From Kitasatospora sp. MMS16-BH015 (GTDB lineage Bacteria; Actinomycetota; Actinomycetes; Streptomycetales; Streptomycetaceae): 64,000 bases of DNA. The translations under genes were made by a program, and so were the position numbers. The notes beneath the pieces were generated by a model. It was not told the origin of the DNA. It searched no databases and worked only from the letters and a program-made list of their open reading frames with translations. Below are positions 16,442 to 25,184 of this stretch, piece by piece (within the stretch, counting starts at the first letter, position 1; every line of letters begins with the position of its first letter). The stretch covers positions 4,588,001 to 4,652,000 of the forward strand of contig NZ_CP025394.1 of assembly GCF_002943525.1 (NCBI RefSeq), read 5' to 3'.

Positions 16442-17749
16442 TCAGTGCTCCGCCGAGACCATGCCCGCCGTCAGGGTGGTGCCGTCGGCCTCGTCCACCA
16501 GCAGGAAGGAGCCGGTGCGGCGGTGCTCGGTGTAGTCGTCCAGCGGCAGCGGCGCCGCGGTGCGCAGCGTGACGCGGCCGATGTCGTTGGCGTGCAGGGC
16601 CTCGGGGCCCGGCTCGCGGCGCAGGGTCTGCAGGTCGAGCACCGAGTCGAGCGAGCGGACCAGGGCCTTGACGGTGGCGGTGCCGTGCCGCAGCAGCACC
16701 CGGTCGCCGGCCCGCAGCGGGCGGTCGGCGAGGTGGCAGACGGTGGCCGTGACCTCCTGGGTGACCCGGGGGGCCCGCTCGACGGCCGCGATCAGGTCGC
16801 CGCGCGCGAGGTCGATCTCCTCGGCCAGCCGGATCGTCACCGAGTCCTCGGCCAGGGCGAGTTCGACGTCCTGCTCGCCGAGCCGGTCGATCCCGGCGAT
16901 GGTGGTCCGCCGGCCGGCCGGCAGCAGCACCACCTCGTCACCCGGGCGGAAGACCCCGGAGGTGACCTGGCCCGCGTAGCCGCGGTAGTCGCGGAACTCC
17001 TCGCGCTGCGGGCGCAGGACGTACTGCACCGGCATCCGGGCGGGGGAGTCGGCCGGGTCGCCGTCGAGTTCGACGGTCTCCAGGTGCTCGAGCAGGGTCG
17101 GGCCGCCGTACCAGTCGGTGTGCGCGGAGGGCTCGACCACGTTGTCCCCGCGCAGGGCGCTGATCGGGATCGCGGTCACGGCGGGCACGCCGAGCTCCCG
17201 GGCGTAGGCGGTGAACTCCTCGGCGATGGCGGCGAAGACGTGCTCCTGGTAGTCGACCAGGTCCATCTTGTTGACGGCCAGGACGACGTGCGGCACCCGC
17301 AGCAGAGCGGCCACGGCGGCGTGCCGGCGGGTCTGCTCGACCACGCCGTGCCGGGCGTCCACCAGCACCACGGTGAGTTGGGCGGTGGAGGCGCCGGTCA
17401 CCATGTTGCGGGTGTACTGCACGTGGCCGGGGGTGTCGGCGAGGATGAACCGCCGTGCGGGAGTGGCGAAGTAGCGGTAGGCCACGTCGATGGTGATGCC
17501 CTGCTCGCGCTCGGCGCGCAGGCCGTCGGTGAGCAGCGCCAGGTCGGCGCCGTCCAGGCCGCGCTCGCGGGAGACCCGCTCCACGGCGTCGAGTTGGTCG
17601 GCGAAGACCTGCTTGGTGTCGTGCAGCAGCCGGCCGACCAGGGTCGACTTGCCGTCGTCCACCGAGCCGGCCGTGGCGAGCCGAAGCAGCGCGGCGGGGG
17701 CGGCGGCCTCGCCGAAGTCTGCTTCGGTGGCGTGCAGTTCGGTCGTCAT
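16442..17749 (-). CDS. cysN: sulfate adenylyltransferase subunit 1 (GTPase)
   Basis: A 435-residue GTP-binding subunit of ATP sulfurylase. It shows G1 AGSVDDGKST, G3 DTPGHVQYTRNM, G4 NKMD, and two EF-Tu-like beta-barrel domains behind. It drives formation of adenylyl sulfate by CysD. It is read after cysD (2-bp gap) and cysC, and with them makes PAPS. No PAPS reductase or sulfite reductase is present nearby, and a sulfotransferase is. The trio therefore probably supplies sulfate donor for the cluster rather than cysteine synthesis. Confidence 0.93.
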   Translation of the reverse strand: MTTELHATEADFGEAAAPAALLRLATAGSVDDGKSTLVGRLLHDTKQVFADQLDAVERVSRERGLDGADLALLTDGLRAEREQGITIDVAYRYFATPARRFILADTPGHVQYTRNMVTGASTAQLTVVLVDARHGVVEQTRRHAAVAALLRVPHVVLAVNKMDLVDYQEHVFAAIAEEFTAYARELGVPAVTAIPISALRGDNVVEPSAHTDWYGGPTLLEHLETVELDGDPADSPARMPVQYVLRPQREEFRDYRGYAGQVTSGVFRPGDEVVLLPAGRRTTIAGIDRLGEQDVELALAEDSVTIRLAEEIDLARGDLIAAVERAPRVTQEVTATVCHLADRPLRAGDRVLLRHGTATVKALVRSLDSVLDLQTLRREPGPEALHANDIGRVTLRTAAPLPLDDYTEHRRTGSFLLVDEADGTTLTAGMVSAEH

Positions 17750-17751
17750 GG

Positions 17752-18708
17752 TTAGAAGTACCCCTCGCGCTTGCGGTCCTCCATGGCAGCCTCGGACAGC
17801 TTGTCGTCGGCCCGGGTCGCGCCGCGCTCGGTGAGCGTCGAGGCGGCGATCTCCGCGATGATCTCGGTCAGCGTCGCGGCGTCGGAGTCGACGGCGCCGG
17901 TGCAGGACATGTCGCCGACGGTGCGGTAGCGCACCCGGCGGGTCTCGACCCGCTCGCCCTCGGCGGGGCCGCCCCACTCGCCGGCGGTGAGCCACATGCC
18001 GTGGCGGGAGAACACCTCGCGCTGGTGGGCGAAGTAGATCTCGGGCAGCTCGATCCCCTCGCGCTCGATGTACTGCCAGACGTCCAGCTCGGTCCAGTTG
18101 GAGAGCGGGAAGACCCGGACGTGCTCGCCGGGGCTGTGCCGCCCGTTGTAGAGCGACCAGAGCTCGGGGCGCTGGCGGCGCGGGTCCCACTGGCCGAACT
18201 CGTCGCGCAGCGAGAAGACCCGCTCCTTGGCCCGGGCCTTCTCCTCGTCGCGGCGGCCGCCGCCGAACAGCGCATCGAAGCGGTGGGTGGCGATCGCGTC
18301 CAGCAGCGGGACGGTCTGCAGCGGGTTGCGGGTGCCGTCCGGGCGCTCGCGCAGCCGGCCGTCGTCGATGAAGTCCTGCACCCTGGCCACGTCGAGCCGC
18401 ACGCCGGTCGCGGCCACCACGCGGTCGCGGTAGGCCAGCACCTCGGGGAAGTTGTGGCCGGTGTCCACGTGCAGCAGGCCGAACGGCACCTTCGCGGGCC
18501 AGAACGCCTTGGCCGCCAGGTGCAGCATGACGATCGAGTCCTTGCCGCCGGAGAAGAGCAGCACCGGCCGCTCGAACTGGGCGGCGGCCTCCCGGAAGAC
18601 GTGCACCGCCTCTGCCTCGAGCGCGTCCAGGTGGGTGCGGGCGGGTGCCCCGGTGCGGGCGGGTGTCCCGGTGTCGGCGGGTGTCCCGGTACGGGTCGCG
18701 GTCGTCAT
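17752..18708 (-). CDS. cysD: sulfate adenylyltransferase subunit 2
   Basis: A 318-residue PP-loop enzyme: SGGKDSIVMLHLAAKAF, HVDTGHNFPE, RRDEEKARAKER and SNWTELDVWQYI. With CysN it converts sulfate and ATP to adenylyl sulfate. The first 25 residues hold a Thr/Gly/Ala tandem (TGTPADTGTPARTGAPA) not typical of the family. It overlaps cysC by 4 bp. The stop is TAA. Confidence 0.93.
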   Translation of the reverse strand: MTTATRTGTPADTGTPARTGAPARTHLDALEAEAVHVFREAAAQFERPVLLFSGGKDSIVMLHLAAKAFWPAKVPFGLLHVDTGHNFPEVLAYRDRVVAATGVRLDVARVQDFIDDGRLRERPDGTRNPLQTVPLLDAIATHRFDALFGGGRRDEEKARAKERVFSLRDEFGQWDPRRQRPELWSLYNGRHSPGEHVRVFPLSNWTELDVWQYIEREGIELPEIYFAHQREVFSRHGMWLTAGEWGGPAEGERVETRRVRYRTVGDMSCTGAVDSDAATLTEIIAEIAASTLTERGATRADDKLSEAAMEDRKREGYF

Positions 18709-19250
18709 GCCAGGCCCCTCGTGGTCAGGAAGGCGTGCAGTGCGGCGGCGGATTCGGCCACCGACTGCCGCTGGGTCTCGATGCGCAGGTCCGGGTGCTC
18801 GGGTGCCTGGTACGGGTCGTCCACGCCGGTCAGGTGGGCGATCTCGCCGGCGGCCTGCTTGGCGTACAGGCCCTTGACGTCCCGCTCGGAGCAGACCTCG
18901 ACCGGGGTGGCGACGTGGATCTCCAGGAAGTCGGTGCCGGCCTTGTCGTGCTGCTCGCGGACGGCGGCGCGGGAGGTGGCGTAGGGGGCGATCACCGGGG
19001 CGAGCACCTTGACGCCGTGCGAGGCGAGCTTCTGGGCGACGAAGCCGATCCGGGTCACGTTGGTGTGCCGGTCCTCCTCGGTGAAGCCCAGGCCCTTGGA
19101 GAGGAACTCGCGGATCTCGTCGCCGTCCAGCACCTCCACCTGGTGGCCCTCGGCGCGCAGCCGCTCGGCCAGGGCGAGGGCCAGCGTGGTCTTGCCCGCG
19201 CTGGGCAGCCCGGTCAGCCACACGGTGGCGCCGCGTTCGGTGGCGCTCAT
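18705..19250 (-). CDS. cysC: adenylylsulfate kinase
   Basis: A 181-residue APS kinase: Walker A TGLPSAGKTT, LDGDEIREFL, RIGFVAQKLASHGV and VKGLYAKQAAGEIAHLTG. It makes PAPS, the donor for sulfotransferases. It is translationally coupled to cysD downstream and to the LysZ-like kinase upstream (overlaps of 4 bp), which ties PAPS supply directly to the carrier-protein pathway operon. Confidence 0.93.
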   Translation of the reverse strand: MSATERGATVWLTGLPSAGKTTLALALAERLRAEGHQVEVLDGDEIREFLSKGLGFTEEDRHTNVTRIGFVAQKLASHGVKVLAPVIAPYATSRAAVREQHDKAGTDFLEIHVATPVEVCSERDVKGLYAKQAAGEIAHLTGVDDPYQAPEHPDLRIETQRQSVAESAAALHAFLTTRGLA

Positions 19251-20092
19251 GCCGGCACCGCCGCAGCCTCGGCCAGGTGCACGGTGGTGCCGGCCCCGGC
19301 CAGGGCCGCGCTGACCGGGCGCTCGGTGCGGCCGTCGGCGATCCGTACGGTGGGGACCCCGCCGGCCAGCGCCTCGCGGGCGGCGATCAGCTTGAGCGCC
19401 ATGCCGCCGGTGGCGGAGGGGTCGGGGGCGCCGGTAGCGGCGATCCGCAGGCCGGCGCGGAGGCTGGCCGGGTCGGCCGGGTCGGCCAGCACGCCGGGGG
19501 CGCCGGTGAGCAGCAGCAGCTGCTCGGCGCCGAGGGCGGCGGCCAGCGCGGCGGCGGCCCGGTCGGCGTCCACGTTGACCGGGCGGTCGTGTTCGTCGAT
19601 GGCCGGCGGGGAGACCACCGGCACGAAGCCGGCCGCCAGCAGGGCCTGCGGCAGGGTGGGGTCGACGGTGGTGATCCGGCCGCTCTGGTTGTCCCGGACC
19701 AGCACGGTGCGGCCCTCGACCACGGCCCGGACGGCCGCCTTGCGGCGGGCTCGCAGCAGGCCGCCGTCCAGGCCGGTCAGGCCGACGGCGGGCACCCGGT
19801 GGCGGGCCAGCTCGGCCACCAGCCGGGGCTTGACCGCCCCGGCCAGGGCGAGCACGACCACCTCGAGGGTCTCGGGGTCGGTGTAGCGGGTGGAGACGCC
19901 GTCGGGGGCGGTCAGGGTGCGGTGCGGGACGCCGAGCCGGCCGCCCAGGCGGGCGATCTCGCCGGAGCCGCCGTGCACCAGGAGGACGGAGTGGCCCTGG
20001 TGGACCAGGCCGGCCAGGTCGGCGCAGATGCCTGCGGCGTCGACGGCGGGGTTGCCGCCGACCTTGACGACGGTCAGGGGTTGGGTGGTCAC
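19247..20092 (-). CDS. lysZ: LysZ/ArgB-type kinase acting on carrier-bound glutamate or aminoadipate
   Basis: A 281-residue amino-acid kinase: VVKVGGNP at the N-terminus, VLLVHGGSGEIARLG, TGLDGGLLRARR, and VNVDADRAAAALA. It would phosphorylate the side-chain carboxylate of the amino acid attached to the amino-group carrier protein. Its neighbours (LysY-type reductase upstream, carrier protein, LysX and LysK) favour this over N-acetylglutamate kinase. GTG 20092 is chosen because the first beta strand follows. It overlaps cysC by 4 bp. Confidence 0.85.
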   Translation of the reverse strand: MTTQPLTVVKVGGNPAVDAAGICADLAGLVHQGHSVLLVHGGSGEIARLGGRLGVPHRTLTAPDGVSTRYTDPETLEVVVLALAGAVKPRLVAELARHRVPAVGLTGLDGGLLRARRKAAVRAVVEGRTVLVRDNQSGRITTVDPTLPQALLAAGFVPVVSPPAIDEHDRPVNVDADRAAAALAAALGAEQLLLLTGAPGVLADPADPASLRAGLRIAATGAPDPSATGGMALKLIAAREALAGGVPTVRIADGRTERPVSAALAGAGTTVHLAEAAAVPA

Positions 20093-20115
20093 GCTCTCTC
20101 CGGTTCGGCCGGGGG

Positions 20116-21144
20116 CTACAGCGGGTGGAGGCCGGGGAAGGTCAGGCCGAGGTGCTCGGGCAGGCCCATCCGGACGTTGAGGCACTGCACGGCGTTGCCG
20201 GCCCCGCCCTTGACCAGGTTGTCCAGGGCGCCGATGGTGGTCAGCCGGCCCTGCTCCTCGTCCACGGCGAAGCCCACGTCGCAGAAGTTCGACCCCAGCA
20301 GGATCTTCGGGTCGGGGTAGCGGTGGATGCCGCGCTGGTGCGCGACCACCCGGACGAAGGGCTCGTCCGCGTACTGCACCCGGAAGGCCCGGCGCACCGC
20401 CTTGCTGTCCACGCCGGGGCGCAGCGTGGCGTGGCAGAGCGTCTGGGCGCCGCGCACGGCCTCGACCCCGGTGGCGGTCATCGCGGTGGGCAGGCCCAGG
20501 TGGCGGGCGATCTCGGCCTCGTGCCGGTGCCGGGTGGGGGCGAAGACCCGCATGGCGCCGCTGCGTTCGGCGTGCAGGTTGGCCGGGCCCGCGGTGGCCC
20601 CCGAGCCGCTGGAGCCGGTCCGGGCGTCGACCTGGGCACCCCGGTCAAGGTCGATCAGGTCGTGCGCCACCAGCGGGTGGAGGGCGAGCACGGCGGCGGT
20701 GGCCATGCAGCCGGGCACGCTGATCAGGTCGGCGGTGCGCAGCCGCTCCCGGTAGAGCTCCGGCAGGCCGGGCACGAAGGCCTCCAGCAGCTTGGGGGCG
20801 AGGTGGTCCTCGCCGTAGTACTGCCGGAAGACCTCGGGATCGGCCAGCCGGAAGTCGCCGGTCAGGTCGAGCACCACGCCGGCCCGGTCGCGCCACTGCT
20901 CGATCTGGGTCATCGCCACCCGGTGCGGCAGGGCCAGGAAGACGGCGTCGCTCTCCGGCACCTCCTCGGCCGAGCAGAAGGCCAGGTCGGTGACGGAGCG
21001 CAGGTTCGGGTGCACCCCGTCGATCCGCTTTCCGGGGAAGCGCGAGGAGACCGCGCCCACCAGCTCGAACTCGGGGTGCCCCAGCAGCAGCCGCAGCAGC
21101 TCCCCGCCGATGTAGCCGGCCGCGCCGACCACGCTCACTCGCAC
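20116..21144 (-). CDS. lysY: LysY/ArgC-type reductase of carrier-bound acyl phosphate
   Basis: 342 residues. NADPH-binding VVGAAGYIGGELLRLLLGHP lies at the N-terminus. The catalytic Cys is in SVPGCMATAAVLALHPL, followed by the TGSSGSGATAG loop and HRHEAEI. It would reduce the acyl phosphate made by the adjacent LysZ-type kinase to the semialdehyde while the substrate stays on the carrier protein. GTG 21144 is chosen because GGAGG lies 5 nt upstream; a TTG at 21156 is the alternative. Confidence 0.87.
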   Translation of the reverse strand: MRVSVVGAAGYIGGELLRLLLGHPEFELVGAVSSRFPGKRIDGVHPNLRSVTDLAFCSAEEVPESDAVFLALPHRVAMTQIEQWRDRAGVVLDLTGDFRLADPEVFRQYYGEDHLAPKLLEAFVPGLPELYRERLRTADLISVPGCMATAAVLALHPLVAHDLIDLDRGAQVDARTGSSGSGATAGPANLHAERSGAMRVFAPTRHRHEAEIARHLGLPTAMTATGVEAVRGAQTLCHATLRPGVDSKAVRRAFRVQYADEPFVRVVAHQRGIHRYPDPKILLGSNFCDVGFAVDEEQGRLTTIGALDNLVKGGAGNAVQCLNVRMGLPEHLGLTFPGLHPL

Positions 21145-21186
21145 AACGTCCTCCAACCTGCAGGGGTCTGATCGTGGTTCGGTGGG

Positions 21187-23085
21187 TCAGCCGGCGTGGT
21201 CGGCGGCCAGGATGCCGAAGTTGCGGCGGGCGATCGACACGGCGAGGTCCTGCACGGCGTAGGCCGAGACGTAGTAGCCGTGCGGCGCGATGTCGGGGGT
21301 GAGGGTCAGCGTGAAGACGGCCTCGCCGGTGCCGTCGGCGCCGATCTTGACCTTCCGCAGGTCCGGCACGATGCTGCAGCCGGAGCGCCCGTAGCTGGCG
21401 AAGAACAGGCCGAGCCGCAGGATGCCGGGGCGGGCCTCGCGCACGGCCACCCGGACCTCGTTGGTGGTGCCCTGGCGGGCGCCGTCCTCGGCGTGGACGA
21501 GCAGCGAGGGGGAGTCGGGCAGCCGGAAGGCCACGTCGCCGCAGCGGGTGCAGACGATGCCCTCGGTGTCGAGCACGGTGGGCACCAGGGCGTTGCGCCG
21601 GTACCGCTCGGCGGGCCGGCCGCACTGGCAGCGCACGTGGGCGAGGCTGGCCAGGTCGATCCGGCTGCGCTCGCCGAAGTAGCCGAAGCAGTTGCTGAGT
21701 TCGTTCTCCGGGTCCTTGACGAACTGGGTGGCGATGGCCATGTCCAGCGACTGGAGGTCGTCCAGCAGGCCGCGGATCACCGGGGTGCGGTCCTGGTTCA
21801 CCGCGAGGTCGCGGCGGGAGACCTGGCCCTCCACCTTGGTGGCGAGCTTGCCCAGGCGGGCGCGGAGCGGGTTGTTGGGGGAGAGCGCCCCGCCGGCCAG
21901 GTAGGCGGTGAGCCGGGCCGAGGTGGTGAGCAGCAGTTGCTCCGGCTCGACGGTGGGCAGTGCGGGCACGGCGCCGGAGTCCTCGGCCAGGCCGAACTGC
22001 ACGTAGGCGGGGTAGGGCTCGGAGGTGCAGATGCTCGTGTTGAGCGCGGTCACGGAGGCGGTGCCGGTGAGCGCGGCCTCCGTCCAGACGAGGTTCTCCG
22101 GGCGGGTGGAGCCGTGCACGGTGATCGCGCCGACCACGTTGCGGGCGGTGCCGTCGATCGCGTTCAGCATCAGCTGGTACTTGGGGTCGTAGACCGTGGC
22201 GTCGGCGAACGGGCTGTTGTTGCAGGAGCTCAGCACCACCTCGGCGGTGCGGATCTCGCGCAGCTGGATGAGCTTGTCCACCGGCTTGTAGCAGGTGGAG
22301 GTGGCGCAGATCGGGGCGACCATCTCGAGGTTGCGGCCGACCGTCTCGTTCAGGCCGCAGATGGTGTAGTCGGCGAGGTTGAGCGAGTCGTCCTTGCCGT
22401 GGCCCTGGAGCATCAGCCGGCGCCAACGGGTGCCGAGGATCTCGGACCTGACGTCCACCGACTCCAGCTCGGCCTCGTTGCGCAGGTGGACGCCGCTGCG
22501 GGTGAAGCCGCGGTCCACGGCCGTGAAGAGGCCGAACTCCTCGACGTCATCGGCGGGTTCGAGGTACTGCTTGGCGGTGAACCAGGCCAGCGAGGCGGCG
22601 TCCCGGCCGGTCAGGAAGACCAGCTTCAGCTCGGGGCGGGTGCCGGCGGCGCGCACCAGCGGCCAGATCAGGTCCACCGTGAAGTGCTCGTAGAGGCCGG
22701 CGATCACCAGCGAGACGGGCTGCCCGCCGGCGGCCGGGGCGAGGCGCTCCAGCAGGGCGGGGGCGAGCTCGGCCTCGTCCAGCCACTCGGCCGCGCAGGG
22801 GGTGATCAGCGCGCGCAGGCCGGCCGGCAGGGTCTGCGGGGCGAGCAGCACGCCGTGGGTGCGGGGGGCGGGACGGCGGACCGCTCCGTACACCTCGGCC
22901 GCGCGCTCGGCGGAGGCGGCCAGGTCGGTGCGGCCGCCGGTCCAGACCGGGACGGCGGTGGGCGCCTCGGCGGCGAGGAAGGCGTCGACGGCGGCGGTGT
23001 ACGAGCCCGCGTCGTCGAGGACCGAGAACGGCGAGGTCATCAGGGTGGCCGTCCCGGCGCCGGGACCGTGGGGCTCGGACTGCAT
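21187..23085 (-). CDS. caspase/CHAT-like protein with C-terminal zinc ribbon, function unknown
   Basis: A 632-residue soluble protein that I cannot name. Residues 222-240 (LMLQGHGKDDSLNLADY) and 280-290 (AEVVLSSCNNS) resemble the His-Gly and strand-Cys elements of clan CD peptidases (caspase/CHAT type), giving a predicted H229/C288 dyad. A zinc ribbon follows at C486, C488, C512 and C515 (RCQCGR, VCTRCG), and a C-terminal beta domain after that. It lies between the carrier protein and its reductase in the same operon. The start is ATG 23085 with AAAGGAG upstream. It might process or recognise the carrier protein, or it may be a non-peptidase scaffold. Confidence 0.6.
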   Translation of the reverse strand: MQSEPHGPGAGTATLMTSPFSVLDDAGSYTAAVDAFLAAEAPTAVPVWTGGRTDLAASAERAAEVYGAVRRPAPRTHGVLLAPQTLPAGLRALITPCAAEWLDEAELAPALLERLAPAAGGQPVSLVIAGLYEHFTVDLIWPLVRAAGTRPELKLVFLTGRDAASLAWFTAKQYLEPADDVEEFGLFTAVDRGFTRSGVHLRNEAELESVDVRSEILGTRWRRLMLQGHGKDDSLNLADYTICGLNETVGRNLEMVAPICATSTCYKPVDKLIQLREIRTAEVVLSSCNNSPFADATVYDPKYQLMLNAIDGTARNVVGAITVHGSTRPENLVWTEAALTGTASVTALNTSICTSEPYPAYVQFGLAEDSGAVPALPTVEPEQLLLTTSARLTAYLAGGALSPNNPLRARLGKLATKVEGQVSRRDLAVNQDRTPVIRGLLDDLQSLDMAIATQFVKDPENELSNCFGYFGERSRIDLASLAHVRCQCGRPAERYRRNALVPTVLDTEGIVCTRCGDVAFRLPDSPSLLVHAEDGARQGTTNEVRVAVREARPGILRLGLFFASYGRSGCSIVPDLRKVKIGADGTGEAVFTLTLTPDIAPHGYYVSAYAVQDLAVSIARRNFGILAADHAG

Positions 23086-23142
23086 GAGGTGGTGCTCCTT
23101 TGGGGAGGGGGTGCTGCGGGGCGTGCGGGCGGGCCGGAACGC

Positions 23143-23179
23143 GGCTCGCCCCCGGCGTACGGGGTACCGGGGGCGAGCC
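23143..23179. terminator. intra-operon hairpin after the carrier-protein gene
   Basis: A perfect 13-bp stem GGCTCGCCCCCGG/CCGGGGGCGAGCC lies in the 109-bp gap between the carrier protein stop and the caspase-like gene. It could stop or weaken transcription, or stabilise the upstream mRNA, so that more carrier protein is made than downstream enzymes. Confidence 0.55.
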
Positions 23180-23194
23180 GCTGGCCGGTGGGGG

Positions 23195-23374
23195 CTACTC
23201 GCCCCAGTCCTCCTCGACCTCGGGGGCGAGGGCGAGCACGGTCGGGTCGAGGGCGACGATCTCCAGCTCGCTGCGGCAGCCGCCGCACTCGACGATCTCG
23301 TTGAGCCGGGCGGAGGCGCCGATGGAGACCGGCTCCTCGCACTCCGGGCAGGGCTGAGCGGTCAGCGTGGTCAC
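23195..23374 (-). CDS. lysW: LysW-type amino-group carrier protein (AmCP)
   Basis: A 59-residue protein. It has a zinc-ribbon N-terminus with CPEC at residues 9-12 and CGGC at 30-33, an acidic body, and the diagnostic C-terminal EDWGE. The terminal Glu gamma-carboxylate takes the amino group of the substrate, protecting and carrying it through the pathway. Lysine and arginine routes of Thermus and archaea use such proteins. In actinomycetes they serve secondary metabolism such as vazabitide A. GTG 23374 overlaps the stop of the transketolase C-terminal subunit gene by 4 bp. Confidence 0.93.
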   Translation of the reverse strand: MTTLTAQPCPECEEPVSIGASARLNEIVECGGCRSELEIVALDPTVLALAPEVEEDWGE

Positions 23375-24339
23375 GAGACGTGTTCCTTTCGGTGGGTGGT
23401 TCCGGAGCGGGCCGCGGTGTCGAGGGCGGTACGGACCGCCCTCACCACCCGCTCCGCGGTGAGGTCGTAGTGCGCGATCAGGTGTTCCTGGTTGCCCACC
23501 TGGTCGACAAAGGTGTCCGGTACGCCCAGGCGCAGCACCCGCACCGGCGCGCGCTCGGCCAGCGTCTCGGCGACGGCGCCGCCGAGGCCGCCGCCGCGCC
23601 AGTGCTCCTCCAGGGTGACCACCAGGTCGGCCGGGCCGGCCGCGGCGACCAGCGCCTCGGTGTCCAGCGGGCGCAGGGTGTGCATGTTGAGCACGGTGGC
23701 CTCGATGCCGTGCCCGGCGAGCTCCTCGGCCGCCGCGAGGCAGGCGAGCACCGGGTAGGCGCCGCAGGCGGCCAGCACCACGTCGCCGCCCTCGCGCAGG
23801 GTCTGCGCCTTGCCGATGACGGGCGGCGGGCCGGGCGGCAGCGCCGGGGTGGCCTTGCGGCCGAGCCGCACGTAGAGCGGGCCGGGCAGGTGCAGGCTCT
23901 GCTCCAGCACGGCCTCGGTGGCGGCGGCGTCGGCCGGCACCACCACGGTCATCCCGGGCAGCACCCGCATCACCGCGAGGTCCTCCAAGGCCTGGTGGGT
24001 CGGGCCGAGGTGGCCGGCGGCCAGGCCGCCGTGGGTGGCCATGATCCTGACCGGCAGCCCGTTGTAGGCGATGTCGATCTTGATCGCCTCCAGCGCCCGG
24101 GAGGTGGCGAAGGCGGCCATGGTGTTGACGAACGGCACCCGCCCGCAGGCCGCCATCCCGGCGGCCATCCCCATCAGGTTCTGCTCGGCGATGCCGAGGT
24201 TGAGGTACTGCTCGCCGGCCGCGGCCACCTGCTCCGCGCCGAACAGGCCGGTGTCGGAGTCCAGGCAGATCAGCTCGGGGTGGCGGGCCAGCAGCGGGAT
24301 CAGGGCGTCCCGGTACGCCTCGCGGGTCGCGCGGCTCAT
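23371..24339 (-). CDS. transketolase, C-terminal (pyrimidine/TKC) subunit
   Basis: 322 residues. The pyrimidine-binding domain (LGIAEQNLMGMAAGMAACG, VNTMAAFATSRALEAIK) is followed by the C-terminal transketolase domain (VVLAACGAYPVLACLAAAEEL, LEEHWRGGGLG). It forms the active TPP enzyme with the N-terminal subunit encoded just upstream (overlap 4 bp). In AmCP-dependent azabicycle pathways a split transketolase adds a two-carbon ketol unit to the carrier-bound semialdehyde. It overlaps the carrier protein gene. Confidence 0.9.
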   Translation of the reverse strand: MSRATREAYRDALIPLLARHPELICLDSDTGLFGAEQVAAAGEQYLNLGIAEQNLMGMAAGMAACGRVPFVNTMAAFATSRALEAIKIDIAYNGLPVRIMATHGGLAAGHLGPTHQALEDLAVMRVLPGMTVVVPADAAATEAVLEQSLHLPGPLYVRLGRKATPALPPGPPPVIGKAQTLREGGDVVLAACGAYPVLACLAAAEELAGHGIEATVLNMHTLRPLDTEALVAAAGPADLVVTLEEHWRGGGLGGAVAETLAERAPVRVLRLGVPDTFVDQVGNQEHLIAHYDLTAERVVRAVRTALDTAARSGTTHRKEHVS

Positions 24340-25184
24340 GCCGTGGCCTCCGTGGCCCGCAGCGCGTTGCGCGCCCGGGAGTGGTTGCGGGGCGAGAGGG
24401 TGACGTAGTGGCTCGCGGCCCGGCCGGCCAGGAAGGGCAGGCCCTGGCCCTTGACCGTGCGGGCCAGCAGCACGCTCGGCTTGCCGGGCTCCCAGGGGCC
24501 GGCGCCGAGGTGCTCGGCGAGCAGCGCCGGGTCGTGCCCGTCCACCTCGCGCACCGACCAGCCGAAGCTGCTCCAGCGCTCGGCCAGCGGCTCCATCGGG
24601 GCGATGCCCTCGGTCGGGCCGGTCAGCTGGAGGCCGTTGCAGTCCACGATCGCGACCAGCCGGTCCAGGCCCAGACTGGCGGCGGCGATGGCCGCCTCCC
24701 AGACCGAGCCCTCCTGGAGCTCGCCGTCGCCCAGCAGCACGAAGCTGCGCGAGGTGCGGCCCGCGTACCGGTTGGCCAGCGCGAAGCCGCAGGCCAGCGG
24801 GAGGCCGTGGCCCAGCGAGCCGGTCGGCAGCTCCACCCCGGGCACCGCGCGGACGGGGTGGCCCATCAGCCGGCTGCCGGGACGGCCGAACTCGGCCAGC
24901 TCCTCGACCGGGAAGTACCCGCGCTCGGCCAGGGTGGCGTAGAGCGCGAGGGCCGCGTGGCCCTTGCTGAGCAGGAAGCGGTCACGGTCCGGGTCCGCCG
25001 GTCGGAGCGGGTCGGCGTTCATGACCGAGAAGTAGAGCGCGGTGAGCACGTCGGTGCAGGAGAGGCCGCCGCCGAGGTGGCCGCCCTCGGGCCCGGCGCA
25101 CATGTCCACCACGTGCCGGCGGATCCGGGCGGCGACGGCCGCCAGGGTCTCGGGCTCGGCGCGCTCCAGCAGGGCGCCGGTCAT
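24336..25184 (-). CDS. transketolase, N-terminal (TPP) subunit
   Basis: A 282-residue TPP-binding half: [47 protein letters not shown], and the TPP motif [15 protein letters not shown]...IVDCNG. It pairs with the C-terminal subunit. Start ATG 25184 overlaps the stop of the DegT-type aminotransferase gene by 4 bp, so aminotransferase, both transketolase halves and carrier protein form one coupled block. Confidence 0.9.
   Translation of the reverse strand: MTGALLERAEPETLAAVAARIRRHVVDMCAGPEGGHLGGGLSCTDVLTALYFSVMNADPLRPADPDRDRFLLSKGHAALALYATLAERGYFPVEELAEFGRPGSRLMGHPVRAVPGVELPTGSLGHGLPLACGFALANRYAGRTSRSFVLLGDGELQEGSVWEAAIAAASLGLDRLVAIVDCNGLQLTGPTEGIAPMEPLAERWSSFGWSVREVDGHDPALLAEHLGAGPWEPGKPSVLLARTVKGQGLPFLAGRAASHYVTLSPRNHSRARNALRATEATA

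Noticed and set aside
16442-19250. cysN/cysD/cysC as primary sulfate assimilation genes
   Set aside because: No PAPS/APS reductase, sulfite reductase or sulfate permease is nearby, and cysC overlaps the AmCP kinase gene. Sulfate-donor supply for the cluster fits better.
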